5,466 nt of DNA from Chlorobiota bacterium. GTDB taxonomy: Bacteria; Bacteroidota; Bacteroidia; Bacteroidales; B39-G9. The position numbers were made by a program, and so were the translations under genes. A model generated the notes under the pieces. It worked only from the letters and a program-made list of their open reading frames with translations. It ran no database searches and was not told the DNA's origin. Positions 4,173-5,466 of this stretch are shown here, piece by piece; positions within the stretch are counted from its first letter, which is position 1; each line of letters starts with the position of its first letter. The stretch spans positions 1 to 5,466 of the forward strand of contig DAOVJU010000275.1 of NCBI GenBank assembly GCA_030632095.1, given 5' to 3'.

Positions 4173-5466
4173 TTAAATATCGATTTTTTTGTTAAAAACT
4201 ATAATTGGAAGTAATAATAATATTATTATTGGTATAAAAGACAAATACTTTTTGTTTCGGGTTTTTTGAATAACCGGCTTTGTATTACCAACATTTACAT
4301 AACCGGCCCAGTAGTAAGGATGTAATTTTAATGGTTTTGCACTTTTCAAATAATCAAGCTTTGCTTTTTGAAGCGCTATATCTTTCGATTGTCCAAATGA
4401 TAAATTAGTGTAAAAATCATTCATTAGTATTGAGCCCGATTCATCATTTAAACTCCAGAGCGTAATTACTAAACTAGGGCAGCCGGCATATACAAAACCA
4501 CGGGCTATACTCATTACACCTTCGCCTTTTTTTAATTTACCATATCCGGTATTGCAAGCGCTTAGAACAACAAGTTTTGGATTTGCCCGCATATTGAACA
4601 ATTCATAAGTATTTAATTTACCATCTTCTTTTGAATTTTCACTATCTGTAAAATATAAATTCGAAAACATTGGATTTTTATCATCAAGCTCTGCATGCAT
4701 TGCCAGGTGAATAATACTAAAGTTATTAAATGCAGATTTAAAATTTTCTTCAGTTGCATCTTGCCCTGTAAAACTTTTACATTTAAAAATTCTTGATAAG
4801 TGCTTTACCTCAGTTAAAGTACCTTTTAAATTAATTAATTTATTCCTGGTAGCAAGCTCGTCATTTATGTAAATACCTTCATTATAGTGTGGGGCAAAAG
4901 CAGCTATTTTATTATCCTTATATTCAACGCTTTTGTCAATTATATTTAAGGTGGTAACCGAATAATTGTAACTTATCGCGTTTTTATGAATTAAATAAGG
5001 TAGCGATGCGTAATTTCTATAATTTTCATTTCCTGAATATTCCGTAAGAAGTACTTCAAAAGGAATATAATTCAATTCAGCATCAGGTATTATAGTGATC
5101 TTTTTGTCAACAATATCTTTTTCGAAAGGCTTTATCAGAATATTATAAATAAGATGCGATTCTTCAGCAAATTTACGGAAATGATCCGATTGAAATTTAA
5201 TTTCCGGGTTATAATAAACAAAGCTGTGAATATAAAATAAAGTATTAAAAAAATCAGAATTTATTTCCTGTCTTAACAATTCAAATTTGCTCTTTGCAAT
5301 AAGGAAAGAGTACAAATAATTATCTGTCAGGTTATATTCAATTATTACCTCGTTATTCCTCATATTTTCTTGTAATTGACCAATGGAAATTGTAAGGGGT
5401 TTATATTTCAAATCATAATATTCAGGATAATTTTTCTCAAATTGTTTTATAAGCCTTTCTCTTTCT
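4173..5466 (-). CDS. CHAT-family cysteine protease with C-terminal membrane anchor, 5' end beyond the window
   Basis: The frame stays open to the right edge. The residues before 5411 (ERERLIKQFEKNYPEYYDLKY) are the conserved lead-in to CHAT domains, so the TTG at 5411 is not a start and the N-terminus, usually TPR repeats, lies outside the window. Counting from the codon at 5411-5409, the domain spans about residues 1-375. The catalytic pair of this separase/caspase-like clan is intact: His239 in HLAMHA and Cys286 in LSACNTGYG. The GEGVMSIARGFVYAGCPSLVITLW block and the closing PYYWAGYV are also typical. Residues 389-406 (YLSFIPIIILLLLPIIVF) are a membrane helix with a six-residue tail, giving a tail-anchored protein with its protease in the cytoplasm. 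It precedes the sigma and anti-sigma genes on the same strand. The anti-sigma protein, whose cytoplasmic linker sits at the same membrane, is a plausible substrate. That link is inference. Nothing visible shows what activates the protease. Confidence 0.96.
   Translation of the reverse strand, partial: ERERLIKQFEKNYPEYYDLKYKPLTISIGQLQENMRNNEVIIEYNLTDNYLYSFLIAKSKFELLRQEINSDFFNTLFYIHSFVYYNPEIKFQSDHFRKFAEESHLIYNILIKPFEKDIVDKKITIIPDAELNYIPFEVLLTEYSGNENYRNYASLPYLIHKNAISYNYSVTTLNIIDKSVEYKDNKIAAFAPHYNEGIYINDELATRNKLINLKGTLTEVKHLSRIFKCKSFTGQDATEENFKSAFNNFSIIHLAMHAELDDKNPMFSNLYFTDSENSKEDGKLNTYELFNMRANPKLVVLSACNTGYGKLKKGEGVMSIARGFVYAGCPSLVITLWSLNDESGSILMNDFYTNLSFGQSKDIALQKAKLDYLKSAKPLKLHPYYWAGYVNVGNTKPVIQKTRNKKYLSFIPIIILLLLPIIVFNKKIDI

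Noticed and set aside
1862..5466. CRISPR array or type III-E effector parts accompanying the CHAT and sigma genes
   Set aside because: No regularly spaced direct repeats and no Cas-like frame were seen in the window. The analogy is limited to the CHAT/sigma wiring.

Overview
The window is AT-rich, and every supportable gene lies on the minus strand. Genes lack strong Shine-Dalgarno sites, there is a perfect TAnnTTTG -7 box, and the ECF sigma, membrane anti-sigma and CHAT proteins are of the kind common in Bacteroidota. I infer a Bacteroidota genome. No taxonomic marker gene is present, so nothing finer can be said.

The right two thirds (1862-5466) reads as one signalling module. In transcription order it holds: a CHAT-family cysteine protease with a C-terminal membrane anchor, whose 5' end lies beyond the right edge (4173-5466); an ECF-type sigma factor (3495-4067); a single-pass membrane protein with an anti-sigma-like cytoplasmic N-terminus and an extracytoplasmic TPR domain (2713-3459); a strong intrinsic terminator (2660-2689); and a separate 215-residue protein (1862-2509). 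The C-terminal third of that last protein resembles the TNT family of NAD glycohydrolases, with a substitution at a position that may be catalytic. A gapless 35-bp element, 30/35 identical, occurs exactly twice: just before the sigma gene and 83 bp before the 215-residue protein. The simplest reading is that it is the sigma factor's own promoter, so the sigma autoactivates and switches on the last gene as its output. An attractive model is that the CHAT protease, held at the membrane, cuts the anti-sigma protein and frees the sigma factor. This would parallel the known type III-E CRISPR case (TPR-CHAT, Csx30, RpoE), but no CRISPR component is visible here.

The left third is accessory. An FRG-domain gene (239-1243) sits between two imperfect inverted repeats that look like integron attC recombination sites, about 126 and 46 bp. 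The 5' edge and the 3' edge of the gene carry an exact 12-bp inverted repeat, and the stop codon lies inside the downstream site, as in mobile gene cassettes. A 68-codon ORF lies upstream of it. The first 60 bases hold what looks like the start of another gene, with a signal peptide or membrane segment, running out of the left edge. No integrase is visible. The stretch 1588-1861 holds no convincing gene.
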